A DNA stretch of 64,000 bases from assembly GCA_031276035.1 (NCBI GenBank), contig JAISNV010000019.1, positions 1 through 64,000 on the forward strand. The letters run 5' to 3'. The translations under genes and the position numbers were made by a program. The notes under the pieces are model-generated. The model was not told where the DNA came from. It worked only from the letters and a program-made list of their open reading frames with translations, and did not search any database. This document shows positions 8,581 through 17,830 of the stretch, piece after piece (the first letter of the stretch is position 1; every line of letters starts with the position of its first letter). Source of the stretch: Bacteroidales bacterium (lineage in GTDB: Bacteria > Bacteroidota > Bacteroidia > Bacteroidales > BM520).

Positions 8581-10416
8581 ATGTCTGATCTTATTAGGCT
8601 TTTACCTGAAAATGTTGCTAATCAAATTGCCGCCGGTGAGGTTGTACAACGCCCGGCTTCTGTGGTAAAAGAACTATTGGAAAACGCGGTTGACGCAAAA
8701 GCTTCTAAAATAACTCTTATTATTAAAGATGCAGGTAGATTGTTGATACAAGTAATCGACAACGGTATAGGCATGTCCGAAACCGATGCCCGATTGAGTT
8801 TCGAAAGGCATGCAACTTCAAAGATACATTCCGCAGACGACCTCTTCAAATTAAACACTTTAGGATTTCGCGGGGAAGCATTAGCTTCTATCGCTGCCGT
8901 TGCACAGGTTGAAATGAAAACCAAAAAAGCAGACAATGAACTCGGCACTAAAATAATTATTGAAGGAAGTAAATTGGTTTCTCAAGAGGAATGCACCTGT
9001 GATACAGGCACTTCTATCTCTGTGAAAAATCTTTTCTTTAATATTCCGGTTAGAAGAAACTTTTTGAAATCTAATACTCAGGAGCTTAAATTAATCATTG
9101 AAGAATTTTACAAAGTTGCTCTTATTAATCCGCACATTCATTTTGCAGTTTATAATAACGACAATTTATTATATGATTTAATTCCTGAAAATTTCAAGCA
9201 ACGTATTGTAAACCTTATAAATAAATCATACAAGGAAAAATTAATTCCTTTAGAAATAGACATTGAAAATATTAAGATTTCAGGATTTATTTGCAAACCT
9301 GAACATGCTAAAAAATCGCGCGGCGACCAATATTTATTTGTAAATAATCGTTTTATAAAACATCAATACCTGAAACACGCTATAGAATCTTCTTATCAGG
9401 AGATTATTCCCGCAGATATGTTTCCGATGTTTTTTATTAAAATTGACATTGAACCGGAATTGATTGACGTTAATATTCATCCGACAAAAACAGAAATCAA
9501 CTTTCAGGATGCGAGTACTTTGTATTCCATTTTGAAATCAGGAATGAAAAGAGCTTTCGGGTCTTTCAGCATTCAAGTACCTTCTATTGATTTTGGCAGT
9601 ACTCCGGAATTTGCTCCTATTACCGACAACAGACCTGTAGTGCCGCCAAATATTAAATTAAATCCGAATTATGATCCTTTCGACGGATTTGCAAATGTCA
9701 AAAAGAATAGCGAAAACAATTCAAATTGGCAAGAATTTTATTCGGAACTGAATAATCAATATAAAAATACTTTCGGCAATAATGATGAAAGAGAATCTGA
9801 CAATAAAAGTAATATTGAATCCGGGGTTCTGTTCGAGAAAAAAAATGAATTTATTTTCGGTGAAACTTTTATTCAGTTTAAAAATAAATATATCATAGGC
9901 ACTATCAATAAAGGAATCATAATTATTGATCAACAAAGAGCTCATGAAAGAATTTTATTTGAGGAATATTTGGATAAACTCAAGAAAAATACTCCTGCAA
10001 CACAGATTGATATGTTCCCCGAAACAATAACTGTAAATTTCGATGAAGCATTAATTCTTGATGAAACAAAAGATTTATTTGCAAGCATCGGATTTATGTA
10101 CGAAAAACTCGGTAAAACTAATTATGTTATCAATTCTCATCCCGAAAACATAAGTACCGACGAGATAAAAGACTTTTTTGAAAATGTCTTGATGAATCTG
10201 AAAATGGAAACCGGAAAAATTGTGAACGACAGGCATACTGCCATTGCAAAATCAATGACAACCAGAACCAGGATCAGGGAAAACACAATATTACACAATC
10301 TTGAAATGCGTAATATTGCAGAAAAATTATTCAAATGTAAAATAAGTGATGTCGATCTGAAAGGTAATCCGACTTATGCAATAATCGACATGGACGCAGT
10401 AGAAAACATATTATAA
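8581..10416 (+). CDS. mutL: DNA mismatch repair protein MutL
   Basis: The product is 611 residues, normal for MutL. The N-terminal GHKL ATPase shows all motifs: ENAVDA (Glu34, Asn35, Asp38), DNGIGM near 60 and GFRGEAL near 96. The C-terminal dimerisation/endonuclease region has DQQRAHERILFEE from Asp450, the place of the metal-binding DQHA(X)2E(X)4E motif. Here Gln-Arg replaces His-Ala, while Asp and both Glu remain, so nicking activity is plausible but not certain. MutL links MutS mismatch recognition to strand incision. It sits in a run with rhomboids and uvrB. Confidence 0.95.
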   Translation: MSDLIRLLPENVANQIAAGEVVQRPASVVKELLENAVDAKASKITLIIKDAGRLLIQVIDNGIGMSETDARLSFERHATSKIHSADDLFKLNTLGFRGEALASIAAVAQVEMKTKKADNELGTKIIIEGSKLVSQEECTCDTGTSISVKNLFFNIPVRRNFLKSNTQELKLIIEEFYKVALINPHIHFAVYNNDNLLYDLIPENFKQRIVNLINKSYKEKLIPLEIDIENIKISGFICKPEHAKKSRGDQYLFVNNRFIKHQYLKHAIESSYQEIIPADMFPMFFIKIDIEPELIDVNIHPTKTEINFQDASTLYSILKSGMKRAFGSFSIQVPSIDFGSTPEFAPITDNRPVVPPNIKLNPNYDPFDGFANVKKNSENNSNWQEFYSELNNQYKNTFGNNDERESDNKSNIESGVLFEKKNEFIFGETFIQFKNKYIIGTINKGIIIIDQQRAHERILFEEYLDKLKKNTPATQIDMFPETITVNFDEALILDETKDLFASIGFMYEKLGKTNYVINSHPENISTDEIKDFFENVLMNLKMETGKIVNDRHTAIAKSMTTRTRIRENTILHNLEMRNIAEKLFKCKISDVDLKGNPTYAIIDMDAVENIL

Positions 10417-10433
10417 ACTAATTATCTTAAAGA

Positions 10434-11291
10434 ATGAGTGAACGTCAATATTCTCCGCAAAGATTCTCAATTTTACCGCCGGTAGTTAAAAACTTATTAA
10501 TTATTAACGTACTGGTTTATTTAGCAACGATTGTCTGTAATATGGCTTTCCATATAGACCTCAATGATTATATCGGGTTGAGGTATCCGGGTGCCAGCGA
10601 TTTTCGTTTTTATCAGTTTTTCACTTACATGTTTGCACATGGTTCATTCAGTCATTTGTTCTTCAATATGTTTGCATTATGGATGTTCGGCAGCGTTATT
10701 GAAAACGCCTTCGGTGAAAAACGATTTATCATCTATTATTTAGTTTGCGGTTTTGGTGCGGCGCTGACTCATTATGCAGTAGCTTTTTTCGAAATCAATC
10801 CGATCGTACATTCAATCAATTATATAATTGATAATCCTACTGCCGAAAATATTTTCGCTTTTGTTAAAAATCACAAATTCAATATTTCACAATATTCAGA
10901 TATTGAAATACGCAACGGATTGGCAAGTTTTAACGCAAGCCTGAATACTTTACAATATAACAATCATGATTCTGCGGCAATTCAAACATGTATAAATTTC
11001 TTAACCGAATACAAGGAATATTTCAAGAATATACCTAATGTTGTCGGCGCGTCAGGTGCAATTTACGGATTACTTTTAGCTTTCGGAATGCTTTTCCCCA
11101 ACTCGTTGATATATTTATATTTCTTTATACCTATAAAAGCAAAATGGTTTGTAATTATTTTCGGTGTAATTGAGTTGGTATCAGGTATAACTTCTACCGG
11201 TAATATTGCACATTTTGCACACCTCGGAGGTATGATTTTCGGTGTTTTCTTAATTATATATTGGAGGAAAAAAGGCGTTTTGCGAATATAA
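10434..11291 (+). CDS. Rhomboid-family intramembrane serine protease (first of a pair)
   Basis: This 285-residue protein has about six membrane helices. The catalytic dyad is readable as Ser207 in GASGAIYG and His263 in HFAHLGGM. An HGSFSHLFFNMFALWMFG motif in the second helix is the conserved rhomboid L1/TM2 signature. About 75 residues between helices 3 and 4 (roughly 118-195) form an enlarged soluble loop. Rhomboids cleave substrates within membrane helices; the target is unknown. It begins 17 bases after mutL and ends 4 bases before a second rhomboid gene. Confidence 0.88.
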   Translation: MSERQYSPQRFSILPPVVKNLLIINVLVYLATIVCNMAFHIDLNDYIGLRYPGASDFRFYQFFTYMFAHGSFSHLFFNMFALWMFGSVIENAFGEKRFIIYYLVCGFGAALTHYAVAFFEINPIVHSINYIIDNPTAENIFAFVKNHKFNISQYSDIEIRNGLASFNASLNTLQYNNHDSAAIQTCINFLTEYKEYFKNIPNVVGASGAIYGLLLAFGMLFPNSLIYLYFFIPIKAKWFVIIFGVIELVSGITSTGNIAHFAHLGGMIFGVFLIIYWRKKGVLRI

Positions 11292-11295
11292 TTTT

Positions 11296-12198
11296 ATGTA
11301 TAAAAACAATTATAATAGAAGAAATTACGGAGTTAAAGACTTTTTTAAATCTAAGTCGGCATTATCAACATTAATATTGATTAATATTATTATTTGGTTG
11401 ATTATTGCCTTGATAGATGTTTTTTGTTTTCTGTTTAATAAATCGTCACCGCTCGCGGCAGCAAACATTTCCAACAACAGTATGCAATGGCTGGCCTTGC
11501 CGTCGGATTTAAATTCATTGTTGCATAAACCGTGGACAATAATTACTTACATGTTTGTTCACAGTAATTTCTTTCATATTTTTTTCAATATGTTCACTTT
11601 ATTTTACGCCGGAAAGTTATTTATGACGTACTTCCGTAAAAATCAATTACTTTGGACATATTTTTTCGGAGGAATTATTGGTGCCGCATTTTTTATAGGT
11701 GCGATGAATATTTTCCCTGTTTTCATCGAACAAAATACCAATTTTCACCTGATTGGTGCTTCGGCAGCGGTTTTGGCAATATTAGTTACAATAGCTACTT
11801 ACATTCCGAATCTCGAAATTAATTTATGGCTCTTGGGAAGAGTCAAATTAAAATATTTGGCTTTAATCTTAATTCTGATTGATGTTTTAAGTATTTCTGC
11901 CGGAAATGCCGGCGGACATTTTTCTCATCTCGGCGGCATGCTTTATGGATTTTGTTACGGATTTTATCTGAGAAGGAATCATAACAGACATCTAAGCAGC
12001 TTTTTTCAAAGATTATCAAATCGTTTTAAAAATTTAAAGAAAGATCGGAACTATAAAAATCAAGTCAGAGAAGAAAAGAAAAAATCGGAAGAAAATCAAC
12101 AAAATATAGATAACATTTTAGCAAAAGTTAGCAAATCGGGATACGGTAGCCTAACAAAAGAAGAAAAAGATTTGTTATTTTCCAAAAGTAAGAAGTAA
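11296..12198 (+). CDS. Rhomboid-family intramembrane protease with DUF6576-like tail (second of a pair)
   Basis: The product is 300 residues. It has rhomboid motifs VHSNFFHIFFNMFTLFYAG, GASA with Ser156 and HFSHLGGM with His211, so the catalytic dyad is intact although the usual GxSG ends in alanine. After the last helix comes a basic cytosolic linker and a C-terminal ILAKVSKSGYGSLTKEEKDL motif, the short DUF6576 domain often attached to Bacteroidota rhomboids. It is 4 bases downstream of the first rhomboid and clearly paralogous, but lacks that protein's large loop. Confidence 0.87.
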   Translation: MYKNNYNRRNYGVKDFFKSKSALSTLILINIIIWLIIALIDVFCFLFNKSSPLAAANISNNSMQWLALPSDLNSLLHKPWTIITYMFVHSNFFHIFFNMFTLFYAGKLFMTYFRKNQLLWTYFFGGIIGAAFFIGAMNIFPVFIEQNTNFHLIGASAAVLAILVTIATYIPNLEINLWLLGRVKLKYLALILILIDVLSISAGNAGGHFSHLGGMLYGFCYGFYLRRNHNRHLSSFFQRLSNRFKNLKKDRNYKNQVREEKKKSEENQQNIDNILAKVSKSGYGSLTKEEKDLLFSKSKK

Positions 12199-12235
12199 TT
12201 GCGAGTAAGCAAGTAAAAAGTGAAAAGAAAAAATA

Positions 12236-13315
12236 GTGAAAGACAAGAAAAATAAGAGTAACCGGTTTGGTGTTGTCGGTATTATAATGATACTGTGCAA
12301 CATTATTGTATCTATACTTTTGGTATTTTCAATTTTTGCCGGATACTTTAAACCTTCACAACATCCTCTTACTGTTTTTCTGGGAATAATATTTCCGTAT
12401 TTATTTATATTACAAATATTTTTTCTTATTTATTTTATATTAAAAAGAAGTAAGTTTTCTTTTATTCCTATTCTTTTTCTCTGCCTTTCTATTCCGTCTT
12501 GCCAGAAAATATGGTCGCCGGGAAATAATAAAAAAATCGACAATAAATCGTTAAAAATCATATCATTTAACGTTAAAAATCTAACAACAGGAAAAAATTC
12601 CAATGCACAAACTCCCGTTGACGACTTTTACAAATATCTTGAAGAATCGAATGCCGATATTATTAATTTGCAAGAATATAATATGTATAATATTCAAAGA
12701 GATTTGGATAAATTAAAAAAGATAACAAACACAAAACATGTTGCTTACACACATTACTATCCGAACAAACCTAAGTTTGCGATCATAACTTTGTCGAAAT
12801 ATCCGATAATAAACATAGAAAGTATCAGAGCCGAAGGAAAAAGTTATGCTGTTGCGAGCGATATTCTTATTGGAAACGATACGATAAAAATCATTAATGT
12901 TCATCTTCAATCTATTTATTTAAATTTGGATGAGATAAATTCGATACCGAATAATACTGAAGAGGCGAAAATATTATCTAAAAAAGTTTACGGCAAAGTT
13001 GTTTATGCCGCACAAAAAAGAGAAAGGCAAGTTGAAAAAATACTTTATAATATTGGAAAAGATCCTAAGAAGACTATTTTATGCGGCGATTTCAATGACA
13101 CGCCGAATTCTTACACATACCGACAAATAAATCAAGTAATGACGGACATTTTTATTAAACATGGAAATGGTTTCGGATTTACTTTTAAAGAATTACCTTT
13201 GTTAAGAATCGATTATATGTTTACGAGCAAGGATATGAATCCGCTTAATTTTTATATCAACAGGCAATCGGATTTATCCGACCATAATATAATAATCGGG
13301 GAGATCAAATTATGA
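12236..13315 (+). CDS. Membrane-anchored endonuclease/exonuclease/phosphatase (EEP) family protein
   Basis: The product is 359 residues from a GTG at 12236, chosen because it places a charged stretch before three N-terminal membrane segments (residues about 12-90). The rest is an EEP domain: SFNVKNLT, a metal-binding glutamate in INLQEYNMY, GDFNDTP near 280 and SDHN at the C-terminus. EEP proteins include DNases, sphingomyelinases and lipid phosphatases; with the active site beyond membrane helices, a phospholipid or phosphoester role outside the cytoplasm is possible but unproven. Its last 4 bases overlap the uvrB start. Confidence 0.78.
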   Translation: MKDKKNKSNRFGVVGIIMILCNIIVSILLVFSIFAGYFKPSQHPLTVFLGIIFPYLFILQIFFLIYFILKRSKFSFIPILFLCLSIPSCQKIWSPGNNKKIDNKSLKIISFNVKNLTTGKNSNAQTPVDDFYKYLEESNADIINLQEYNMYNIQRDLDKLKKITNTKHVAYTHYYPNKPKFAIITLSKYPIINIESIRAEGKSYAVASDILIGNDTIKIINVHLQSIYLNLDEINSIPNNTEEAKILSKKVYGKVVYAAQKRERQVEKILYNIGKDPKKTILCGDFNDTPNSYTYRQINQVMTDIFIKHGNGFGFTFKELPLLRIDYMFTSKDMNPLNFYINRQSDLSDHNIIIGEIKL

Positions 13316-15345
13316 ATGAATTTATACTAAGATCGGATTTTAAGCCAACCGGCGATCAACCGGAAGCAATAAAAGAACTTACCGAAAGTGTTGAACGCGG
13401 TGATCCGGCTCAGGTATTGCTTGGTGTTACCGGATCTGGAAAAACTTTTACAATGGCAAATGTTATTGCAAACACGGGAAAACCAACACTTGTGCTTAGT
13501 CATAATAAAACTTTGGCAGCACAATTATACGGTGAGTTTATGCAGTTCTTTCCCGAAAATGCAGTAGAATATTTTGTTTCATATTACGATTATTATCAAC
13601 CGGAAGCTTTTATTCCGACTACAAATACATATATTGAAAAAGATCTTCAAATTAACGAGAATATTGAAAAATTACGTTTAAGTACAACATCTTCTCTACT
13701 TTCAGGGAGACGCGATATTGTTGTTGTTTCTTCGGTTTCCTGTTTATACGGAATCGGAAATCCTGTTGAGTTCCACAATACTTTGATTGAACTCGCAACA
13801 GGAATGACAATGGATATGACTTTATTTCTCAATAAGTTGGTTATTGCTCTTTATTCCCGCGACGAAAGAAATTTTAAACACGGAAATTTCCGTATTAAGG
13901 GAGATACAATTGATGTTTATCCGCCCTACTCCGATGATGCTGTGAGAGTTGTTTTCTGGGGCGATGAAATTGAGTCAATTTCTATTGTTGAGGTCTTAAC
14001 CGGCAAAATTATCAGTGAACAACCCAGCATTATAATTTATCCGGCAAATATTTTCGTTACATCACCGGAAACGATGAAACGCGCTACAGGAGCTATTCAG
14101 CAAGATTTATTTAAACAGGTTGAATATTTTAAAGAGATTGGAAAGCATTTCGAAGCTAAGAGATTGGAAGACCGTGTGACTTTTGACCTGGAAATGATGA
14201 GAGAATTAGGATATTGTCCCGGAATTGAAAATTATTCGAGATATATGGACGGACGAGCACCCGGAACGCGTCCTTTCTGTCTTTTGGATTATTTTCCCGA
14301 AGATTTTTTGATGATTGTTGATGAAAGTCATGTTACAATTCCTCAAATACGGGCAATGTACGGCGGAGACAGATCCAGAAAGGAAGTTCTTGTTGAGTTC
14401 GGATTTAGATTACCGGCTGCATTGGATAACAGACCATTGAAATTTGAAGAATACGAAGCTCTTACGCCTCAAACAATTTACGTAAGTGCAACTCCTGCAG
14501 ACTACGAGTTAAATCGTTCGGGAGGCGTAATTGTAGAACAAATTATTCGTCCTACAGGATTATTAGAACCACCGATTGAAATACGCCCGAGCCTTAACCA
14601 GATGGATGATTTAACTGATGAGATTGAACTTGTGGTAAGTAGAAATGAGAGAGTTTTGGTAACAACATTAACTAAACGTATGGCTGAAGAATTGGCTCAG
14701 TTTCTTGCAAATCGCGGTGTTCGTTGCCAATACATTCATTCCGATGTTGATACTCTTGAAAGAATGGAAATAATGCGCGGCCTGCGTCTCGGACACTTTG
14801 ATGTTTTGATTGGTGTAAACTTGCTTCGCGAAGGTTTGGACTTACCGGAAGTTTCTCTGGTTGCAATTCTTGATGCCGATAAAGAAGGTTTTCTTCGTTC
14901 CGAAAGATCTTTGACACAAACTGCAGGAAGAGCCGCCAGAAATATCAACAGTAAGGTTATCTTTTATGCAGATAAAATTACTGATTCCATGCAAAAAACT
15001 ATCGATGAAACAAATCGTAAAAGAGAAAAACAAACTGCATACAATATTGCAAACAACATTACTCCCACGCAAATTCAAAAATCAAAAGAAAATATTCTTA
15101 GTCAAACGGTTATTGCATCTGCTCACACTGATGAATATCATTTGGATGAAAAGATCACAAATATTGCTTCCGACCCGGTAATTAAGTATATGAATAAAAA
15201 TGAAATCGAGAAGTTGATAAAGACGACCAAGAAAAAGATGGAAGCCGCTGTAAAAGAATTAGATTTTATTAAAGCTGCAAGCCTGCGTGATGAGTTAATT
15301 AAACTACATAATTTATTGGATAAAGATGATAGAAATAAAAAATAA
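13312..15345 (+). CDS. uvrB: Excinuclease ABC subunit B
   Basis: The product is 677 residues, the normal length. It contains Walker A GVTGSGKT near 40, the beta-hairpin region YYDYYQPEAF, the DEAD-like VDESH box, helicase motifs V-VI (GVNLLREGLDLPEVSLV and QTAGRAARN) and a C-terminal UVR domain (about 635-670) that binds UvrC. UvrB verifies the lesion in nucleotide excision repair after delivery by UvrA. The start overlaps the EEP gene by 4 bases and the end overlaps smpB by 20 bases. Confidence 0.96.
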   Translation: MNEFILRSDFKPTGDQPEAIKELTESVERGDPAQVLLGVTGSGKTFTMANVIANTGKPTLVLSHNKTLAAQLYGEFMQFFPENAVEYFVSYYDYYQPEAFIPTTNTYIEKDLQINENIEKLRLSTTSSLLSGRRDIVVVSSVSCLYGIGNPVEFHNTLIELATGMTMDMTLFLNKLVIALYSRDERNFKHGNFRIKGDTIDVYPPYSDDAVRVVFWGDEIESISIVEVLTGKIISEQPSIIIYPANIFVTSPETMKRATGAIQQDLFKQVEYFKEIGKHFEAKRLEDRVTFDLEMMRELGYCPGIENYSRYMDGRAPGTRPFCLLDYFPEDFLMIVDESHVTIPQIRAMYGGDRSRKEVLVEFGFRLPAALDNRPLKFEEYEALTPQTIYVSATPADYELNRSGGVIVEQIIRPTGLLEPPIEIRPSLNQMDDLTDEIELVVSRNERVLVTTLTKRMAEELAQFLANRGVRCQYIHSDVDTLERMEIMRGLRLGHFDVLIGVNLLREGLDLPEVSLVAILDADKEGFLRSERSLTQTAGRAARNINSKVIFYADKITDSMQKTIDETNRKREKQTAYNIANNITPTQIQKSKENILSQTVIASAHTDEYHLDEKITNIASDPVIKYMNKNEIEKLIKTTKKKMEAAVKELDFIKAASLRDELIKLHNLLDKDDRNKK

Positions 15346-15766
15346 AAAAGCCGGATATCAATTTTATCTTTTAGGAGAACTTACCGCTGGTATAGTACTC
15401 ACCGGCACCGAGATAAAATCTATCCGCGAAGGAAAAGCAAATCTTACCGATGCATATTGCTCTTTTATCGGTGACGAATTGTTTGTAATGAACATGCATA
15501 TTGCGGAATACAAATACGGTACTCACTACAACCATGAACCTAAAAGAAAGCGTAAACTTTTACTTAACGCTCGTGAGCTTAGAAAGTTAAAAATCCAAAT
15601 CAATGAAAAAGGTTACACAATTATTCCTGTCAAATTATTTGTAAATGAAAAGGGATTAGCTAAACTTTTGATTTCATTGGCAAAAGGTAAAAAATTATAC
15701 GATAAACGTGAAAGTTTGAAAGAGAAAGATACCGAACGATCATTGAGAAGACTTAAAGAGGAATAA
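15326..15766 (+). CDS. smpB: SsrA-binding protein SmpB
   Basis: The product is 146 residues, typical of SmpB. Conserved blocks are seen throughout: GIVLTGTEIKSIREGKANLTDAY, HNMHIAEY-type NMHIAEY, the KRKRKLLL segment, KGYTIIPVKLF and the basic tail GKKLYDKRESLKEKD that enters the decoding centre. SmpB binds tmRNA and lets it rescue stalled ribosomes. No tmRNA gene was recognised in this window. The ATG is 20 bases inside the end of uvrB. Confidence 0.95.
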   Translation: MIEIKNKKAGYQFYLLGELTAGIVLTGTEIKSIREGKANLTDAYCSFIGDELFVMNMHIAEYKYGTHYNHEPKRKRKLLLNARELRKLKIQINEKGYTIIPVKLFVNEKGLAKLLISLAKGKKLYDKRESLKEKDTERSLRRLKEE

Positions 15767-15836
15767 CATAATTTTAAGAATATAAAAAATCCTACTTCAA
15801 ATATCAAAAAAACAGAATACTCAAAAATAAAAAATT

Positions 15837-16277
15837 ATGAACGGAATTGTAAAGGAATACACAAACGGCGAGGTAACCGTAATTTGGAAACCTGATTTAT
15901 GTATACACGCAACTTTATGTTGGAAAGGTTTACCGGAAGTTTTTGATCCTAAGAAAAGACCATGGATAAATATCAACGGAGCAAATACCGAAAGAATTAT
16001 CAAACAAGTTGAAGAATGCCCGTCGGGAGCATTATCTTTTTACAAAAACAAGGATAAAACTGATAAAACAGACAAAATTGATAACGCAAAAGATGATTTT
16101 GTGAAAGTTAAGGTAATGAAAGACGGTCCATTAATGGTTTATGGCGATTTAATGGTAGAAGGTATCGACGGCAGCAAAATGAAAAAAGAAAAATGCACCG
16201 CATTTTGTCGTTGCGGAGTATCTAAAAACAAGCCGTATTGCGACGGCACTCATAAAGAAATAAATTTTAATGATTAA
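15837..16277 (+). CDS. Fused 4Fe-4S mono-cluster (Fer4_19) and CDGSH iron-sulfur protein
   Basis: This 146-residue protein has two modules. Residues about 1-65 resemble the divergent single-cluster ferredoxin domain Fer4_19 (DLCIHATLCWKGLPEVF and VEECPSGAL). Residues about 80-146 hold a CDGSH zinc-finger-like motif with CRCGVSKNKPYCDGTH, which binds a 2Fe-2S cluster through three Cys and one His. A Lys/Asp-rich linker joins them. The partner and redox role are unknown. It follows smpB after 70 bases and precedes a small acetyltransferase. Confidence 0.82.
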   Translation: MNGIVKEYTNGEVTVIWKPDLCIHATLCWKGLPEVFDPKKRPWININGANTERIIKQVEECPSGALSFYKNKDKTDKTDKIDNAKDDFVKVKVMKDGPLMVYGDLMVEGIDGSKMKKEKCTAFCRCGVSKNKPYCDGTHKEINFND

Positions 16278-16294
16278 TATAAAATTTTTAAATT

Positions 16295-16591
16295 ATGATT
16301 ATTAGACACGATGACAATGGAGAAAACGGCGTTTTTTACGCTGTTGAAAATGAATTAAAAGATGAAGCGATAGGTGAAATGACCTATTCATGGGTAAACA
16401 ACAACACAATTGCTATCAATCATACACATGTGATTGACAGGTATCAGAATCAAGGTATCGGCAAGCAAATGGTAGCAAAATGTGTTAATTTTGCCAGAAA
16501 AGAGAACTTGAAGATTATTCCTATTTGCAGGTATGCAAAAGCTATATTCGACAGAACACCGGAATATAGTGACGTAGCAATAAACAGATAG
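16295..16591 (+). CDS. Small GNAT-like N-acetyltransferase (YjdJ/GNAT_acetyltr_2 type)
   Basis: This 98-residue protein is a minimal GNAT fold. It has the FYAVENELKDEAIGEMTYSW beginning, an acetyl-CoA-binding pyrophosphate loop RYQNQGIGKQM (Q/RxxGxG/A) and the C-terminal PICRYAKAIFDRTPEY motif typical of the YjdJ-like family. These proteins bind CoA; the acceptor is unknown. It is 17 bases after the iron-sulfur gene, a pairing that fits co-transcription, and is followed by a terminator-like hairpin. Confidence 0.8.
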   Translation: MIIRHDDNGENGVFYAVENELKDEAIGEMTYSWVNNNTIAINHTHVIDRYQNQGIGKQMVAKCVNFARKENLKIIPICRYAKAIFDRTPEYSDVAINR

Positions 16592-16599
16592 TCAGTAAA

Positions 16600-16643
16600 A
16601 AATATAATGCATAAGATTTAGTTTAATTTTGTGCATTATATTT
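16600..16643. terminator. Hairpin terminator between convergent genes
   Basis: AAATATAATGCA (16600-16611) pairs perfectly with TGCATTATATTT (16632-16643) around a 20-base loop, between the acetyltransferase and the TtcA-like gene. The A/T flanks on both sides fit a bidirectional terminator. Confidence 0.5.
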
Positions 16644-16728
16644 ATCGTTTAATTTTGCACTTCAATTGATAATTATTAATAGTAAGATTATCTAAGTGAA
16701 TTTTATTGCCTCCGCAGTAATAAATTTA

Positions 16729-17457
16729 TTACGATTTATTGGCCTTTTTCAAAAAATTCAGAACACTCTCCGCTGCTCTATTACTGAAATCCGGAAGTTT
16801 TTCATCAATATCATTTACTAAATCTCTGAAAACTTCTCTTCTGTTCTTTTCTTCATACTTACAATTAAAATCTGCTAAAGGCAATTCAAAATATTTGTGA
16901 ATTTTGATAATTTCCTTCTTAGAAAGACAAAGCATCGGACGAAGTATATAAAAACCAGTTCTGTCCAAGAAAGTGAAGGGCATTAAAGTATCCAAAAGTT
17001 TATGATAATCCATGTTCATCAATAAAGTTTCAAGCAAGTCATCGGCATGATGGCCGAACGCCACTTTATTAATATTACGGGCTTTCAAATGCTCTACCAA
17101 AGCTCCCTTGCGCAACTTCGAACATGTATAACAAATTCCTTTATCCGGAACAGGCAAATTATGATCATCAACATAAATATTCATAAACTCAACATCCAAA
17201 TCTTTACAATAATCCTCCAAAATTTTTGTGTCATGTTTATCATAAACCTGCACATGTACAGCAATGATTTTAAAATTGATATGCGAAAATCTACGAATAT
17301 ATTCCAAAATCAACAACAAAGTTATACTATCTACCCCACCGGAAAGTCCTACAGCAATAATTTCATTATCTTCAATTAAGTTAAAATCTTTTATAACTCT
17401 CAACACCTTACCGGAAAACCATTTATTGGTATTTTTGTTGTGCTTTAATACAATCAT
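16729..17457 (-). CDS. ttcA: TtcA-like tRNA thiolation protein (PP-loop ATPase)
   Basis: The product is 242 residues from the ATG at 17457; an in-frame TTG at 17466 lies inside a likely -7 box. It shows the PP-loop SGGVDSITLL near residue 40, the cluster-binding CYTCSKLRKGAL motif and GHHADDLLETLLMN. This combination marks the TtcA branch, which makes 2-thiocytidine at tRNA position 32 with a 4Fe-4S cluster. TilS-like enzymes lack the CxxC. It could also be a related TtuA/TtcA-family enzyme with a different tRNA target. The gene stands alone on its strand. Confidence 0.78.
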   Translation of the reverse strand: MIVLKHNKNTNKWFSGKVLRVIKDFNLIEDNEIIAVGLSGGVDSITLLLILEYIRRFSHINFKIIAVHVQVYDKHDTKILEDYCKDLDVEFMNIYVDDHNLPVPDKGICYTCSKLRKGALVEHLKARNINKVAFGHHADDLLETLLMNMDYHKLLDTLMPFTFLDRTGFYILRPMLCLSKKEIIKIHKYFELPLADFNCKYEEKNRREVFRDLVNDIDEKLPDFSNRAAESVLNFLKKANKS

Positions 17458-17463
17458 GATTTG

Positions 17464-17471
17464 CAAAGATA
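17464..17471 (-). promoter_or_regulatory. -7 box abutting the ttcA start
   Basis: TATCTTTG on the minus strand ends only 6 bases before the ATG at 17457. If used, the mRNA would be leaderless or nearly so. No TTG element is visible at the expected distance. Confidence 0.35.
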
Positions 17472-17656
17472 ATAATATTACACTTCCGCATTCATTTAGC
17501 GGTAACCATTTTAAGCTAAGTTTGAAATCTCTTCAATTAAAATTTATTTCATAATTAATAATATTATTTCGCACGAAATACGACTCAACCTCTGTATTCT
17601 TAATTCTCTTAATTTATATTAAATCTTTATCATTACAAAAAATATTTCAAAAAATC

Positions 17657-17685
17657 TTGTGAATTAAAAAAAAGTTGTATCTTTG
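17657..17685 (+). promoter_or_regulatory. Promoter of the initiator tRNA gene
   Basis: TTG (17657-17659), an 18-base spacer and TATCTTTG (17678-17685) make one of the clearest Bacteroidota-type promoters in the window. It ends 15 bases before the tRNA. Confidence 0.7.
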
Positions 17686-17700
17686 CACTCTAAATAATGA

Positions 17701-17772
<72 letters not shown>

Positions 17773-17779
17773 CAAACTA

Positions 17780-17806
17780 AGGGGCTTAAGTGCCCCTATT
17801 TTTTTG
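17780..17806 (+). terminator. Rho-independent terminator after the tRNA
   Basis: AGGGGC (17780-17785) pairs with GCCCCT (17792-17797) around a 6-base loop, followed by a run of T residues to about 17805. It would separate tRNA transcription from era. Confidence 0.75.
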
Positions 17807-17830
17807 CCAATAGCGTAGTAATCAACAATT

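Noticed and set aside
14672-15181. Several open frames of 60-80 codons on both strands within uvrB
   Set aside because: uvrB is intact through this stretch with all helicase motifs, so the others are shadow frames.
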